A DNA stretch of 64,000 nucleotides from Thermohalobaculum sp039026375 (GTDB lineage Bacteria > Pseudomonadota > Alphaproteobacteria > Rhodobacterales > Rhodobacteraceae). A program made the position numbers and the translations under genes. Below the pieces are notes generated by a model. It made no database searches, was not told the DNA's origin, and saw only the letters and a list, made by a program, of their open reading frames with translations. Shown in pieces: positions 47,201 to 51,795 of this stretch (positions are counted from its first letter, which is position 1; each line of letters starts with the position of its first letter). The stretch spans positions 121,290-185,289 of the forward strand of contig JBCCML010000001.1 of the NCBI GenBank assembly GCA_039026375.1, written 5' to 3'.

Positions 47201-49955
47201 GTTCTTCGGGATCGACATCAGTAATCTGGCCGGTGCCGGCCAGTCGGTGACGTTCACCAATGTGGCCCTGAACACAGACAGCGGGGGCGGCGGTATCCGG
47301 ATCCGGTCGAGCGCGCCGACGATCAACGTGAACGGCGGCAGCATTACCCATCAGGGCAGCGGCGCCGGCGTTCAGATCGGCGAGGACGGCGTCGTCGGCT
47401 CGGGTGGGTCAAACAGCATTACGATCGCAGCGAGCATAAACAGCTCGGACGGTACCGGTTTGGCCGTCGACATCCAGGAGCGCACGGGTGGCAATCTGGC
47501 CTTCACCGGTCGCCTGCTAGATAATGCCGGCGGCGGCGGCGGCATCGACATCGCCGGCAGCAATGCCGGTAACATCAGCTTCACGGGCGGCTCGTCGGCC
47601 GCCAAGAACCAGATCCAGACGCCCTTTGACGCGATCGAGATCGACGGATCTGGCAGCGCCGCTTTCACGTTCCGCGACTTCGACATTGCAACGACCGCCG
47701 GCAACGGCGTCTTCATCTCGGGCGCGGTCACCGGGTCGGTGTTCTTCACCAATATCGACGTGGCAAACTCGACGGGGATCGGCTTCAACATCGATCCTAC
47801 AACCACAGCGTTCGACGTGCGTGGCGTCGGGAACTCGGTCACTGCCAGCAACGGCGGGCGCGGCCTGCGGTTGCAGGACATCGACATCAACGGCGCGCTG
47901 ACCTTTGACAGCGTCGTCGCGCCGGACGTCACCTCCGGTTTCGGCATCTTAATGAACCGGATCACTGGGACCGGCCAGACCATCACGATCACCTCAGCCA
48001 CGCTTGGCTCCACGGGCGGCGGCGGTGGGGTCAGCATCTCGGACACGGTGCCAAACGTGCTGATCAACGGCGGGACCATCACGAATACCGGCGGCGGCTC
48101 GGCTGTCGCGATCGGCAGCGCCGCGACCAATCAGTCGGGCGGCTCGAACACCATCGAGATCGCGGCCAACATCAATTCGACCGGCGCCACTGGCCTGGCC
48201 GTCGACATCGACGAGCGTGTCAGCGGCAGCGTCGTGTTCTCGGGCAACTTCCTGGACAACAACGCCACGGGCGGCGGGATCTCGATCGAGAACATCAACA
48301 ACGGCTCGACCGCCACGATCACTTTCAGCGGCACTAGCAAGGTGATCAATACGGCGATCACCGACGCTGTCGACATCAGCAACTCGACGGCGAATGCCTC
48401 GGTCAGTTTCACCAATGGCGGGCTGGACATCGACACCACCGCCGGCACGGGTTTCCGGGCCGTGGGCGGCGGGATCGTCACGGTCACCGGGGCGAATAAC
48501 ACGGTGCTGGTGACCTCAAGCGGTCAAGCCGTGGAGATCAAAGACACCACCATCGGCCCGGGCAACGTCACGTTCCAGGCGATTAGCCAGATCGGCGGCA
48601 GCACCGCGATCGAGTTGACGAATACCGGCTCGTCCGGCGATTTCGACGTCACGGGCACTGGCACCACAAACAGTTCCGGCGGCGTCCTGAACGGGACCAC
48701 CGGCCCATCCGTGCTGCTGACCAACGTGAACGGCGTGTCGTTTGCGAACCTGCGGATTGCCAACCCGGGCGATATCGGGATCCGGGGCACCACGGTGGTC
48801 GACTTCGATCTGTCCAACGTCAACATTGTCTCGCCGGGCAATGCCACGGGCGAGCACGGCATCTTCATCACCAACCTGTTGGGCACGGCATCGGCGGGCA
48901 CCGACAGCACCTGGAACGACCTGGCGATCTCGCAGGCGTCCGGCGATGCCATCCGGATCGAAAACAGCACGGCCACCAGCGCGGGCAATCTGTCGAACCC
49001 GGACCTGTTGACCATCAACGGCGCCACGATCCAGCGGTCCGCCAACAGCGGCGTGCAGTTCATCGCCTCGTCCGGCGGCACCGCCAACATGTCGCTGGTG
49101 GTGACGGGCAGCCAGTTCGTGAACAATGCGGCCGCCGGCATCGCCACCAACGCCGATGCGGGCGACGTTCAGTTCCGCCTGACCGGCTCGCAGATCATCG
49201 AGGGCGCCGGTGGCCAGATGAACAAGGCGCTCTCGGGCGGCACGACCAACAATGGCGATCTGTACTTCACGATCCTGGGCAACACGCTGTCGGCGTTCGA
49301 AAACACGCCCGGCGTCGGCCCGGCCGTGATCGCCTATGCCAACATCGGCACCGGCACGGTTCAGGGCCAGATCGGCGGCAACGGATCGGGTGAGGGCAAC
49401 ACCATTAGCTACGCCGACAACAACACCAATGTGGCCGGGATCGAGCTGCGCAACAACGGCAATGGCGGGTCCATGACCGTCGAGATCCTGAACAACCAGA
49501 TCACCGTCGTCGATGGCTTCGGGATCATCGCCGCCCTGCAAGGCTCGAACGGCGCGTCGACGGCCAACTTCCAGATCCAAGGCAACACGATCGAGGTGTC
49601 CTCCACCGACGGGGCCGCGAACACCGCCATCGATCTGGTGAACACGTCTGCGTCCAGCGGTCTGCTGTGCGTCGATGTTTCGGGCAACACCCTGACCACG
49701 AATGGCCTGTTCCCGCCGCAGGGTGACATCCTGCTGTCGAACTCGGGCACCGGCACGTTCCAGGTCGTCCAAAGCACCACCAATACGGCGGTCGGGGGCA
49801 GCGCAGATTTCAGCCCGAACACCGAGCAGGTGGAAAAGGACATCCAGCTCGCCCAGTTGGACTCGGTGAACGTTCAGGTCTTCATCAACCCGCTCACGAA
49901 CTTTGGTAACTACACCGCTGTGGGCGCCTGCACGTCGCCGACGAACCTGCCCTGA
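26265..49955 (+). CDS. Giant inverse autotransporter (type Ve secretion, intimin/invasin-like), 7,896 aa
   Basis: A predicted surface adhesin. Residues 1-31 are a signal peptide (LTSGTLAWA-GP). A Pro/Ala-rich linker covers about 90-140. An inverse-autotransporter beta-barrel spans about 148-373, with ADVFLPFFQDERSVAFFDLR, NVGVGYRRAV, LGAYAFFDLRES and EARINGYLPNSDRN matching the IAT_beta pattern; the usual linker RKLGSYVYRDVDIV follows at 388-401. No LysM domain precedes the barrel. The remaining ~7,500 residues form the passenger: parallel beta-helix-like strands rich in Gly, Thr, Asp, Ser and Ile with very few Lys. I saw no cysteines between about residue 455 and the last 90, where two occur (LLCVDV and VGACTSP) and may close a tip domain. 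The frame is intact over 23.7 kb. A weak ribosome site (TCAGG) precedes the ATG. Its role in adhesion or biofilm is inferred from the family. Confidence 0.88.
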   Translation: MKFDPTAFCGHGLRGVTALTMLLTSGTLAWAGPLKNPYTPDEDDWSDARDTPAARKNQPAGATLERIPATTLSVTIDRDSGTETGITSFGGAAPGATAPAQPSTRAPAPAPASAQVSAGAGSTASGQPVSQVASGATAAISLADRVQPRISLQLEAGNDRGIGTADVFLPFFQDERSVAFFDLRGVATTQEEFEGNVGVGYRRAVGDLFGEEVVLGAYAFFDLRESENDNQYYQGTFGAEFLTDTFEARINGYLPNSDRNVIVPGGSGIGVFGTTVQQFSLVGLVEQALPGVEAEVGVNLDLSDDVRFSATGGYFHFERDSTQVAGPKGRLELQWSDPFDIDGALLSVGGEIKNDRVRDTQATGFIRFSIPLSANPTPQRDLSARARKLGSYVYRDVDIVAPVVFDNGFAGPNVDVTGGPLAPNSAAGSPSADGETINIFHVADAPVGTGDCSSAANACAFTTVETDPAFGAGDVIVVVDSAGATITSDFLLTGDLQRVLGAGPNGTLTVTLPDANNSQVNLSNLGGRVGIQGTVSPENGSTLERFDLNGGTGPAILVDNDIGVGTAQVIDVPIWGGSEGFYANNSASGGIAFDTASSITGVSGTSVRVEAPTLEATFNAPITHTGAGAAVEVTGHNAGQITFNAPITSTSGDGVAITATGPGSQIAFGADLMLSSPTGTAFQAMDVFGSLSVSNAPTVTLETTSGQALSLTNVTIGGGGFYTDTIIASGGSTSVPVSINGASGGDVFLGLIDVDGTAGANVDALYIAETSNTITATSIIADNISGDAIEIAGTNSLVSLGFVDADSVAGIALNIDSLTGTVDVGGGAIGGTTTNGQTARINALTSGSQVNLNNLTLSADDALGVEIIDSAGTVSLTGGGITQAGSGPALSISGGAGTLLASGTTDVLNTNPTSGQGVVIDGLSGGLIDIDGNVSVAGAGEIVQIGAANSLTGGTVNFDGDVVADGGASVDVFGVGSGVSVAFNGSTSVTGNTGPAIDIAFLDGDVSFADVDITNPGTAGVRVANTIAGTLSFDDLDIALETDGSVGVHLSSSTITGSVTATDFDLTSTSTVNTIGISIEGTTGTGTVRFGDTDPSGQSASIAGTAIGVQVSSTTNIGMFVFGDGEDGTDQGSTIEATIAINSADLLLPTLGSYDFLDVDFATPPSAATLTVNLQGIDIFYVDQDGTADVNSPFAAGSVFNPGSIAQANAATGIDVIALIDTNVDGNADTIDAGAASQGSGTSLSLDDEQILISFGTGGGSIDLSDFGLVATSIQPPFKFSGLSPSLTVAEPSNIDVAPILTTTSGTATEVVTIVGSAGIANTTITASGVDGVSGTSFADTEVVRLRDVSISVTGGTALDLADNGQDLSVQLNSVTLTGDTPLDIDGSGGGTLTANEFNDISLDGGVSTLTGMVFDGTTGGTVQTVTGGTLSATGGVLFDSVTGSLAFDSVDITATGATALSVTGTQDFSLNTSGGTITATNGTAIDIDGAHLFVLLDRVSSSNGTGIAVSGARGIISANQVDIASGDNTGITVSGDSSFGLGISGGTVTANDATAIDLSGIDVDITLDQVNASNTGRTSIDLDNLGGSVSILGGTISSTVTGTFNLVDIVQNDAGSARDLTVNLANLTIAEATGDLGGTNFGISANVFGDDRLAIGVSGTTITGVDAGVLFLNTSTSRDGLTVTDFSNNTFLAFDPSPLAPTSVQFGAIFDGVTFDADTATAGFQKVSGGTLTFGSSTAVTRQGLILTAGVFTTAPGGSQGTFEIADLQAQSDGFLAQIAAGSDLTLNVLGGDVAGANFTINDATVDITLNTATLTGSTSFTDVSGVVNVQDGVIDDLRVFGGDAAYTIGADIGNGTTGSLSIAALTGGSVTVRGDTDLTSSLQIANINSGNPVTINLTGAITLSGAGIRINDTPDADITISGNTTIIAPGTNAIRFDNPGGTVTISGDLSVSGATGTNPVILFEGAQGSVSITGATSLAALDGDAIGFNTAETVTGDIVFSDLDIELQSDNATGLDFANVTLDGNFSADDIDIVGGSLLTGVTGVDLAGATTNTMGQIRLGDTDVAGADATIGGSVNIGVNFSATTAINFVFGDGEDTTDQGSIINATIQINAPNAPTNGSYNFQDVNFTATQPGGAGSPRPENVVFPIGLDVVFVAASATGDGSGRDVDNRATVVTADAITRSGVTFVLINDGNAINDVDGFTLDLGQSIDGFGNANQIAAGLQVPSSFSGIPGASGTISDPTGNGAATLTSLSGGNPVVTVAGDNTIANVIISANGSIGIAAGASTAPVVLGSAEGSLIVRQDGPQFLSPGVDLQSTTVAGPNVTFKDAVISGFYANVWVSGSGQFDVDKLEIDGGLFGMLFSGNFGTRNVATDVGDMLVIKNATVNATAQLGTGQLNFGAGTTLSEAINIDLFINNNNGPVGVNFAGTIKQTGLNAGEDRAVFIGTGFGVANAGTITFTPTSIISTDGAGVIEVSDTTGTVTFSGKIDAKNGTSNGIRLFNNSGTVTFDGTTDVLGASNAGIVLDNNSGPVTFGANTTITDSASQAALRIASGSANVTFNGTINQAAAARAVWISGKTGGTIDITGKVTGNTGAADAITLANNTNTTINFSGGLDLTTTTGTAFAATGQGTVNVANGVVSNTLTSSGGSALSLNSITVGGTGMTFGNVNSNSGIDITNVSGGTIRFAAGSSVNVTNPTASAGIRINSTSATIDFAGDVTVTGAALDGVAIVNNSGDISFAKLDIAISGLNSGLALSGTIGAKVDVADLDVTFQAAGIGSALSFFGATINANVSITDFDANATGGAVGTGTGVDLTGTTGTGMIRVGDTDPNGAGATIGSGLSEGFRVGASTNIDFIFGDGEETIDTGSQVLASTFITGTLPTNGSYNFVDVGTITGDVSNLGTPSVYFVDQAQSASGDGSSVANAGSILNAETSTADVIVLVDTDIDGTQDRIATFQPLTLDDGQILLSFASGDGPINVADLGFAGAAAPASFQFASNAGLGTVIATPTGIDTVRPILDSASTAVRIRGGAGIQGLFAEGGVSSSNQAIEDTTELPGAVFLVDVDLRSGGNAFRMLNVSNDRTLSVNGLTARTTSISAPIVIDAQVATLTIQRFENVTAEGPGFGIAINAAGGTGSVVFDADPNTPGNQQVAGGTLDITGGSTSSVVSGLVITEASGSIRFDKTTVDGSTRGISISGLSAGDVIDFGDTTVTGNTQIGIGLQSNNAAATVAFDDLNVTGSGIALFASDGGILDIDMPTSTLTSSGNSAAQISNTTLQRGGVSGITFASLTATPGPNTGLLFSGLSDNITVTGATSITGTGTGAEAIRLTGTIGGDIDLGDVDIVLDNPTSMGLNAGGATINAAVSADDFDITATGDLPGTVGVNLAGVTGTGSITLGTSTDPGTGPSSSIAGGIAIGVSLDATTSIDFVFGDGEGGTDTGSFIGATTQIFSNPGPAGGSYNFDDVDFTTGGTRTPINEFPLSGGALFFVDSDGATGGGDGSGSDVNNPATIAAADALTGAVTIVLIDNGNAIVDSDGFTLADGQNLDGFGNANSFMVGQEIPVFFSGVPAAGTSTITDPTGNGAATLQRAGDVLTVSGDNSVENIIINVSGGLGDAIKFAGVTSGETVNLGGPDGALTLTASGDSDDGIDSIGLTAGQLNIRDVEADGLGFGLYISSDTRDNAVDVDRLIIRNPVFRGILINTFGAADTAASQSLATDAGDILQITGSQATSIEVRGITAGTIAIGNANPDVGAGTSITSPNGVGFDVAGGAADITYNGTLTQTGAASAVSVQSMTGGSVRFNGMVTADTSTANAILIDTNAPTNTVTFAGGLDITTTTGSGISGNSSTLNILNGTATNQITTGNGVAVNLNEMTVDITLSNVMSTRTDAGNGINLTNLSGSFTLNDGTFSSVVSTSRHSAIQITQNDPTATRTLTVAIDGIEVTQDASGGSGSDEYGVRVLVGDQSSHAVTGEDDQVIISVTNSSFATEDQALDFINLGAGLTVTDLSNITLLDDPNATGRAEFLYNNGVFFSQVTFDADPSTIALDPVSGGTFLAGTSTNRVSRGLTFFQNFAGGAASGISNQGTLVFDSYTIFSEDIGLNAQRDQSAMTLQINAGAIDASSVAISDLVADITLSSLTIRPSIIAFAVNGVRLEGTSGSFTVTGATTLTTPDRVTPTGPGFAIRTRQTAFLADNSSVDIALNTLVVGTDTSSVASPSVLDPTTGGASVGINLQNTSGSFSISGATTITDVVEDAIILDGNSGDIAFNQVIINRPQAPDLLSGIVPTPALPTDNAAIRIRGTNTGTISFADVDIDLEGARSTVTGIDLADAVINADVSITDLDIVGTGATRTVGIDLSNTTGSAAVTFGDTANVAMASASIGATGNAPDVGVLFSAGTNVAFTFGDGEGSTDTGSIIGATVQISANPSPAGGTYNFQDVDFTSGGTRTPNNDFPVSGGNLIFVSAGGTATIANNDVNNPSSVSTADAVTTSGVTFVLINDGNAIVDTDEFSLSDGQNLDGFGNGNEFTTGQVIPVFFSGVPATGTAITDPFGSDGNAATGGAAVLTSSGGSGGAIVRVAGNNTLSNVIIEDQTGRSGVSLSGATGAVTLGSADGPLIVRGAAGAPSGSSGGIAVDTTGAAITITDLEVRDFAGNSAVSISTFTAGGSLDVDRLLLSGNESGILFNGNVGTLNIADEPGDVLTISGNQVGIFVNPTAAGTVTFGAGTTVTGSTVAGIVIAGGSLNVTYQGSLTHAGTGGAVDVSTGHTGTLTFDTGSTVNVTGGTGLQFGNSFGAANGTYNFNGTTTLNGGDAGIDITNGSTGTFTFGANTSITSPTGIAFNVNGGAPTVTMNGAITQNNISSAVRVSGMSGGAVTFNGLITANTTTNGAVALVSNTGATLNFNGGLDLTTNSGVAFSAILGGTINVANGSVSNTATSSVGAVVQLAEVTIGSTGITFSSLSSTNTSPNGLTLDNVSGGTFQVTGLTDLQNTSSSGGSIRFSGTNSATFIFEDVNLTQTNAGANTPSALQIAGAFTGSLTIRDFDATFADGTGSVGIDLSTATGGGTVTIGDTSAPFADADPLVSPSATITGADIGVQFSATTDLAFTFGDGEEVTDVGSSISATTAIGGTLPPAGQGTYNFLDVTFPNGTGLAGAPRIFFVDQAQSGSNGGTSVADAGSAFNAAAAANIDVVVLVDTDIDGTQDQISITDTFVLDANQFLISYAAGDTPIDLVDLGFTGGSVPNNFSFAASAGIGSTIAVPTGLDTVRPILFSSTDDVVEVNGTSGVANVFIRSTGAANTGISDTTSIFDVLPGTVTFRNLDVQTGGQAFILNPLATRSYDFDTITAQSTFSNTIDVRSSSATRAITITRFNDITVTGSGTNANGIVFAPSSSGSITFDAGTSTSGLQQVTGGTLNISGAGGPRLEATNVRGSIRFDRTQISNTAAGSAAGGIELSTLSGQFDFGDTNIEFRGGVGVQASLRDASSTLAFDDLTIIQTGGGFGARGLDVFGNGTLDIDSSTSTVTTVSGDAIFFFSIGLETNGTSGITFNNVTSVGANGSGILLGGISDDIHFTGTTTITNPGNVGSGVAAVSVESRLSSTVTFDDLDIALQRANTRGISLADAILSGSFIATDFDLTSTSATNTVAVDLTNTIDFGTVTLGDTVSPAASSASATIAGAGGNAAGPGIGIRMSSTTNVTFTFGDGELISDIASSITASDVFVFTGGIPAGGTYNFEDVSFTGDTSDLAGGISVFFASDGGGGGGTSFTDPGTIAQANAANVDAVVIFGDDGNNIRDTISLGSNIFDLNDGQVLVSFIRNQVTDLANFGLSGGGPGNNFVFNPASVPAGGTIIDATGAPIDGVHPALTGTGDAVVDLNNVSGAIVSVQAEGTGLNTIRYLGLGTGKTLRLENVLAESTGGVAINIDPFDSTTSGLEITGFGNRAVGTGGRALRIADGVIGAAGLGFTTVTTTGSTTGPAVTLTEVLGSGTLGIASVNLNASGSADTLVINRSTAAITISAGTINNSGSGTTVEIGDGTNTAGGNAISIGANLSTTGTGLAVLIDNRTGGILDFTGRLIDTAATGGQINISGANSGSIRFTGGNAVLTNQVGSSVGNAVDISGSGNATFVFENFDITSSGLNGFAVSGSLTGSLTLTDVDVFNTGGIGFNIDAVTDALSVQGTGNSVTASSSGRGVRLRDITLGGALVFDFVSATASSSFGIDVSNLAGVGQTLTFSTVILNTSSTGSGGGIRFRNSVPKINVNAGSITHRSSGVGIEIGETLTPDSGGANDITINASINSSTATGLAVSVLNRAGGTLTFAGNLLDDAAAGGGIAISETNAGVITFTGSSNTVSTLNQLRAVDIQGSGTVDISLANLTINAARTSGAVNGLNVIGSFSAGASLSLNNVIANADGGGAIAINLDTSSPLELSATGTLEANGTNGARALRIGGINLAAGGVTFTSVTTTGTGPASSDAVTLSDITGGDLTIASIGVTASGTGGGVEIYRNTSNININAGVIGRSGSGTALQIGLRDAITTNPIGLSGGGNDITIAADIGSRGATGLAVDIFERTGGTVTISGALIDDAAAGGGIAISGANAGAITFSGGSSANPNLILTDGNGISISGSGNAAFTFQNFDVTNTSLNGLAVSGALIGSLSLTDIDVFNSAGIGFNIDPSTSAFNVSGTQNSVAATAGGRGVRLQDITLGGPLTFDRVTTADVTSFFGIDLSRVNGSETLRFTSIDLNSTGAGGGIRIRSSAANITVSGGVVDHEGNNPGVQIGETGTAGSGGSNTITINATVDSSDAMGLAADIQERTGGTLTFSGRLLDSAGGTGTGGGIEIDGANAGTIRFTGGSSSNPNRILTDGNGIDISGSGNAAFTFQNFDITNTSLNGVAVSGGLAGSLTLTDIDVFNSAGIGFNIDTSSSALSVSGSQNSVTTSGSARYIRFRDFTVGGPLVFDTIGNADPTNDAVGAFFGIDISNLAGAGQSVTFTNVALNTDSGGGGIRIRSSAPTINVNGGSITHQGSGAGVQIGEDGVVGSGGSNSITIAASINSSDGTGLAVDIQERTGGNLAFTGRLLDNAGGGGGIDIAGSNAGNISFTGGSSAAKNQIQTPFDAIEIDGSGSAAFTFRDFDIATTAGNGVFISGAVTGSVFFTNIDVANSTGIGFNIDPTTTAFDVRGVGNSVTASNGGRGLRLQDIDINGALTFDSVVAPDVTSGFGILMNRITGTGQTITITSATLGSTGGGGGVSISDTVPNVLINGGTITNTGGGSAVAIGSAATNQSGGSNTIEIAANINSTGATGLAVDIDERVSGSVVFSGNFLDNNATGGGISIENINNGSTATITFSGTSKVINTAITDAVDISNSTANASVSFTNGGLDIDTTAGTGFRAVGGGIVTVTGANNTVLVTSSGQAVEIKDTTIGPGNVTFQAISQIGGSTAIELTNTGSSGDFDVTGTGTTNSSGGVLNGTTGPSVLLTNVNGVSFANLRIANPGDIGIRGTTVVDFDLSNVNIVSPGNATGEHGIFITNLLGTASAGTDSTWNDLAISQASGDAIRIENSTATSAGNLSNPDLLTINGATIQRSANSGVQFIASSGGTANMSLVVTGSQFVNNAAAGIATNADAGDVQFRLTGSQIIEGAGGQMNKALSGGTTNNGDLYFTILGNTLSAFENTPGVGPAVIAYANIGTGTVQGQIGGNGSGEGNTISYADNNTNVAGIELRNNGNGGSMTVEILNNQITVVDGFGIIAALQGSNGASTANFQIQGNTIEVSSTDGAANTAIDLVNTSASSGLLCVDVSGNTLTTNGLFPPQGDILLSNSGTGTFQVVQSTTNTAVGGSADFSPNTEQVEKDIQLAQLDSVNVQVFINPLTNFGNYTAVGACTSPTNLP
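29631..43406 (+). repeat. Seven 'FGDGE' module junctions in the giant autotransporter passenger
   Basis: The motif F-G-D-G-E, then T-D-x-G-S and G-S/T-Y-N-F-x-D-V, recurs with its first Gly at residues 1123, 2095, 2863, 3436, 4411, 5115 and 5709. Spacing is 972, 768, 573, 975, 704 and 594 residues. After each copy a head segment of about 120 residues follows. Copies 1, 3, 6 and 7 have one type (FVDQ..., VVLVDTDIDGTQD, LISF/Y); copies 2, 4 and 5 have another (VLINDGNAIVD, DGFGN, FFSGVPA). The modules behind related heads are also alike, so the passenger grew by duplicating whole modules and then diverging. Confidence 0.85.
44451..48530 (+). repeat. Six repeats of about 250 residues near the C-terminus of the giant autotransporter
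   Basis: The marker TGLAVDIQERTGG and its variants begin at residues 6063, 6310, 6568, 6812, 7065 and 7310, spaced 247, 258, 244, 253 and 245 residues. Each unit carries IxISGSGNAAFTFxNFDI and IDVFNSAGIGFNID segments; the sixth is degenerate. Units 3 and 4 are close at the DNA level (about 46140-46310 versus 46880-47045), which points to recent duplication. Confidence 0.88.
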
Positions 49956-50006
49956 TCGGGTAGGCGGGGGCGGCCAATACAAGCCGCCCTGCCCCAGTCA
50001 CGACCG

Positions 50007-50032
50007 CCCTGCGCTGGACCTTCAGCGCAGGG
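50007..50032 (+). terminator. Hairpin after the giant autotransporter gene
   Basis: A perfect 10-bp inverted repeat, CCCTGCGCTG and CAGCGCAGGG with a 6-base loop, lies 51 bases after the stop. There is no T run, so it may terminate with Rho help or protect the 3' end of this very long transcript. Confidence 0.55.
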
Positions 50033-50172
50033 ATAAGTGTGGCTGCCGCATCCAGGGCCAGGCCAAAAATCCCTGAAATTCCCATATCTTACCTAGCGTA
50101 AGCCGGACCATTGTGGGACAATACACCTGTGGGGGTGTCCCCACTGTTTCAAAGAAAAACAAAGGGGGGGAT

Positions 50173-50700
50173 ATGTCTGAACCGTTCCTGGCAGAAGTCC
50201 GGATGGTCGGTTTCAACTTCGCACCGCGGGGTTGGGCCTTCTGCGACGGGCAGATACTGCCGATCAATCAGAACCAGTCGCTCTATTCGCTGTTGGGTAC
50301 GACCTATGGCGGCGACGGGCGCACCAGCTTTGCGCTGCCGGATCTGCGGGGCCGGACGCCCATGCACGTCGGGCGCGCCTCGCCCAGTGGCACTAATCAC
50401 CCCCAGGGCCAGAAAGAGGGCACGGAGACGCACACCCTGGCGATCAACGAGATGCCCGCGCACGGGCACGGCGCGAACGGGACGTCCAGCGCGGTCTCCA
50501 CCAACAGTGTGACCGGCAACATGCTGGGCACAAATACGGGCAACCCCTACGCGCCCCTAGCTGCCGCGCCTGCCGCGCAGAGCATGAACGCCAGTACCAT
50601 CGGCACTGTCGGCGGCGATCAAGGCCACGAAAACATGCAGCCCTGGCTGGCGGTGAACTTCTGCATCGCCCTGCGGGGCCTGTTCCCGTCGCGCAGCTGA
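50173..50700 (+). CDS. Phage tail collar domain protein (MdpB-like), copy 1
   Basis: A 175-residue protein with the tail-collar fold found in tail fibres and in bacterial microcystin-dependent (MdpB-like) proteins. The domain occupies the first 60 residues: FNFAPRGWAFCDGQILPINQ, YSLLGTTYGGDGRTSFALPD and LRGRTPMHVG. The C-terminal half has the receptor-like strands with MPAHGHGANG and a conserved end, NMQPWLAVNFCIALRG. Start 50173 is chosen over 50113 because a long G-rich ribosome site (AAAGGGGGGGA) is just upstream and MSEPFLAE matches the starts of copies 2 and 3. It is the first gene of a tight three-gene tandem array. Function is unknown; no phage genes are near. Confidence 0.9.
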   Translation: MSEPFLAEVRMVGFNFAPRGWAFCDGQILPINQNQSLYSLLGTTYGGDGRTSFALPDLRGRTPMHVGRASPSGTNHPQGQKEGTETHTLAINEMPAHGHGANGTSSAVSTNSVTGNMLGTNTGNPYAPLAAAPAAQSMNASTIGTVGGDQGHENMQPWLAVNFCIALRGLFPSRS

Positions 50701-50710
50701 GGAGGTCGCC

Positions 50711-51241
50711 ATGTCAGAACCATTCGTTGGCGAAATCCGTATGTTCGCCGGAAATTTCGCGCCACGGGGCTGGGCGCTGTGCGACGGCCAATTGTTGGCG
50801 GTCAGCCAGAACGATGCCCTGTTTTCGTTGTTGGGAACCATCTATGGCGGCGACGGACGCTCGACGTTCGGCCTGCCCGACATGCGTGGACGCTTGCCGA
50901 TCCACGCGGGCAGCGGGCCTGGCCTGTCGCCGCGCCGCGTGGGCGCCCGGGGAGGGTCCGAGAACGTCACCCTGACAGCCAACCAGCTGCCGGCCCACAG
51001 CCACGGCTTCCAGGCCGATGGCGCGGTTGGCAACAGCGCGTCGCCCCAGGGCAACACGGTCGCGGCCGTCACCGCAGGCAACCCCTACTTCCAGGTATCG
51101 GCGCAAGTGCCCCCGCTGACGTCAATGGACGCCAACTCGGTCACGTCGACCGGGGGGTCACGCTCGCACACCAACTTGATGCCCTTCCTATGCGTGAACT
51201 TCATCATCGCGCTGGTCGGCATCTATCCCAGCAGAACCTAA
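50711..51241 (+). CDS. Phage tail collar domain protein (MdpB-like), copy 2
   Basis: A 176-residue paralogue of its neighbours, starting MSEPFVGEIRMFAGNFAPRG 10 bases after copy 1 with a GAGGAGG ribosome site. The collar domain has CDGQLLAVSQNDALFSLLG, IYGGDGRSTFGLPDMRGR and then QLPAHSHGF. The C-terminus NLMPFLCVNFIIALVGIYPS matches copy 3 more closely than copy 1. The middle (residues ~95-150) is the most variable part between the three copies, as expected if it sets binding specificity. Like the others it has no signal peptide, so export, if any, must use another route. Confidence 0.9.
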   Translation: MSEPFVGEIRMFAGNFAPRGWALCDGQLLAVSQNDALFSLLGTIYGGDGRSTFGLPDMRGRLPIHAGSGPGLSPRRVGARGGSENVTLTANQLPAHSHGFQADGAVGNSASPQGNTVAAVTAGNPYFQVSAQVPPLTSMDANSVTSTGGSRSHTNLMPFLCVNFIIALVGIYPSRT

Positions 51242-51253
51242 CAGGAGGCGGAC

Positions 51254-51781
51254 ATGTCAGAACCATTCATCGCTGAAATCCGCATCTTTGCGGGGAATTT
51301 CGCGCCGCGCAGCTGGGCCTTTTGCGACGGGCAATTGCTGCCGATCTCGCAGAACACGGCGTTGTTCTCGTTGATCGGGACCACCTATGGCGGCGACGGG
51401 CGCAGCACGACTGCCCTGCCCAACATGCAGGGGCGCGCGCCCATGCATCCGGGCCGGGGGCCGGGGCTGACGTCGCGCAGGCTGGGTCAGCAGGGCGGCG
51501 TCGAAGACGTCACCCTGACCGAGGCGCAGATGCCGTCGCACAAGCACAGTGTGCAGGGCGTACAGCAAAGCCAGTTCGCCCGGGGCAATAACCTGTCGCC
51601 GTTGGGCAACCTGTTCGCGCCGCCGCAAACGGGCAACAGCTATGCGCCGCCGGGCGCAGCCGTGCAGATGGCCGACGTGCTGACAGATACCGGCGGCAGT
51701 CAGGCCCACAACAACATGCAGCCCTACCTGGCGATGAACTTCATCATCGCGTTGGTCGGCGTGTATCCCAGCCGCAGCTGA
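51254..51781 (+). CDS. Phage tail collar domain protein (MdpB-like), copy 3
   Basis: A 175-residue third paralogue, starting MSEPFIAEIRIFAGNFAPRS 12 bases after copy 2, with an AGGAGG ribosome site. The collar domain shows CDGQLLPISQNTALFSLIGT, TYGGDGRSTTALPNMQGRAP and MPSHKHSV; the end is NMQPYLAMNFIIALVGVYPS. Copies 2 and 3 share AGNFAPR and a GLxxRRxGxxGG stretch, suggesting they are the latest duplication. The following Tat gene begins 14 bases later, so all four genes form one operon ended by the terminator at 52179. Lack of tail, baseplate or lysis genes argues against a prophage. Confidence 0.9.
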   Translation: MSEPFIAEIRIFAGNFAPRSWAFCDGQLLPISQNTALFSLIGTTYGGDGRSTTALPNMQGRAPMHPGRGPGLTSRRLGQQGGVEDVTLTEAQMPSHKHSVQGVQQSQFARGNNLSPLGNLFAPPQTGNSYAPPGAAVQMADVLTDTGGSQAHNNMQPYLAMNFIIALVGVYPSRS

Positions 51782-51795
51782 GAAGGAGAATCCCG

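Noticed and set aside
26265..49955. RTX-type (calcium-binding nonapeptide) adhesin exported by type I secretion
   Set aside because: No GGxGxDxLx arrays and no C-terminal type I signal were seen, while an N-terminal signal peptide and inverse-autotransporter barrel are present.
50173..51781. Prophage or tailocin fragment
   Set aside because: Only collar-domain proteins are present; no tail tube, sheath, baseplate, capsid, lysis or integrase gene lies on either side.
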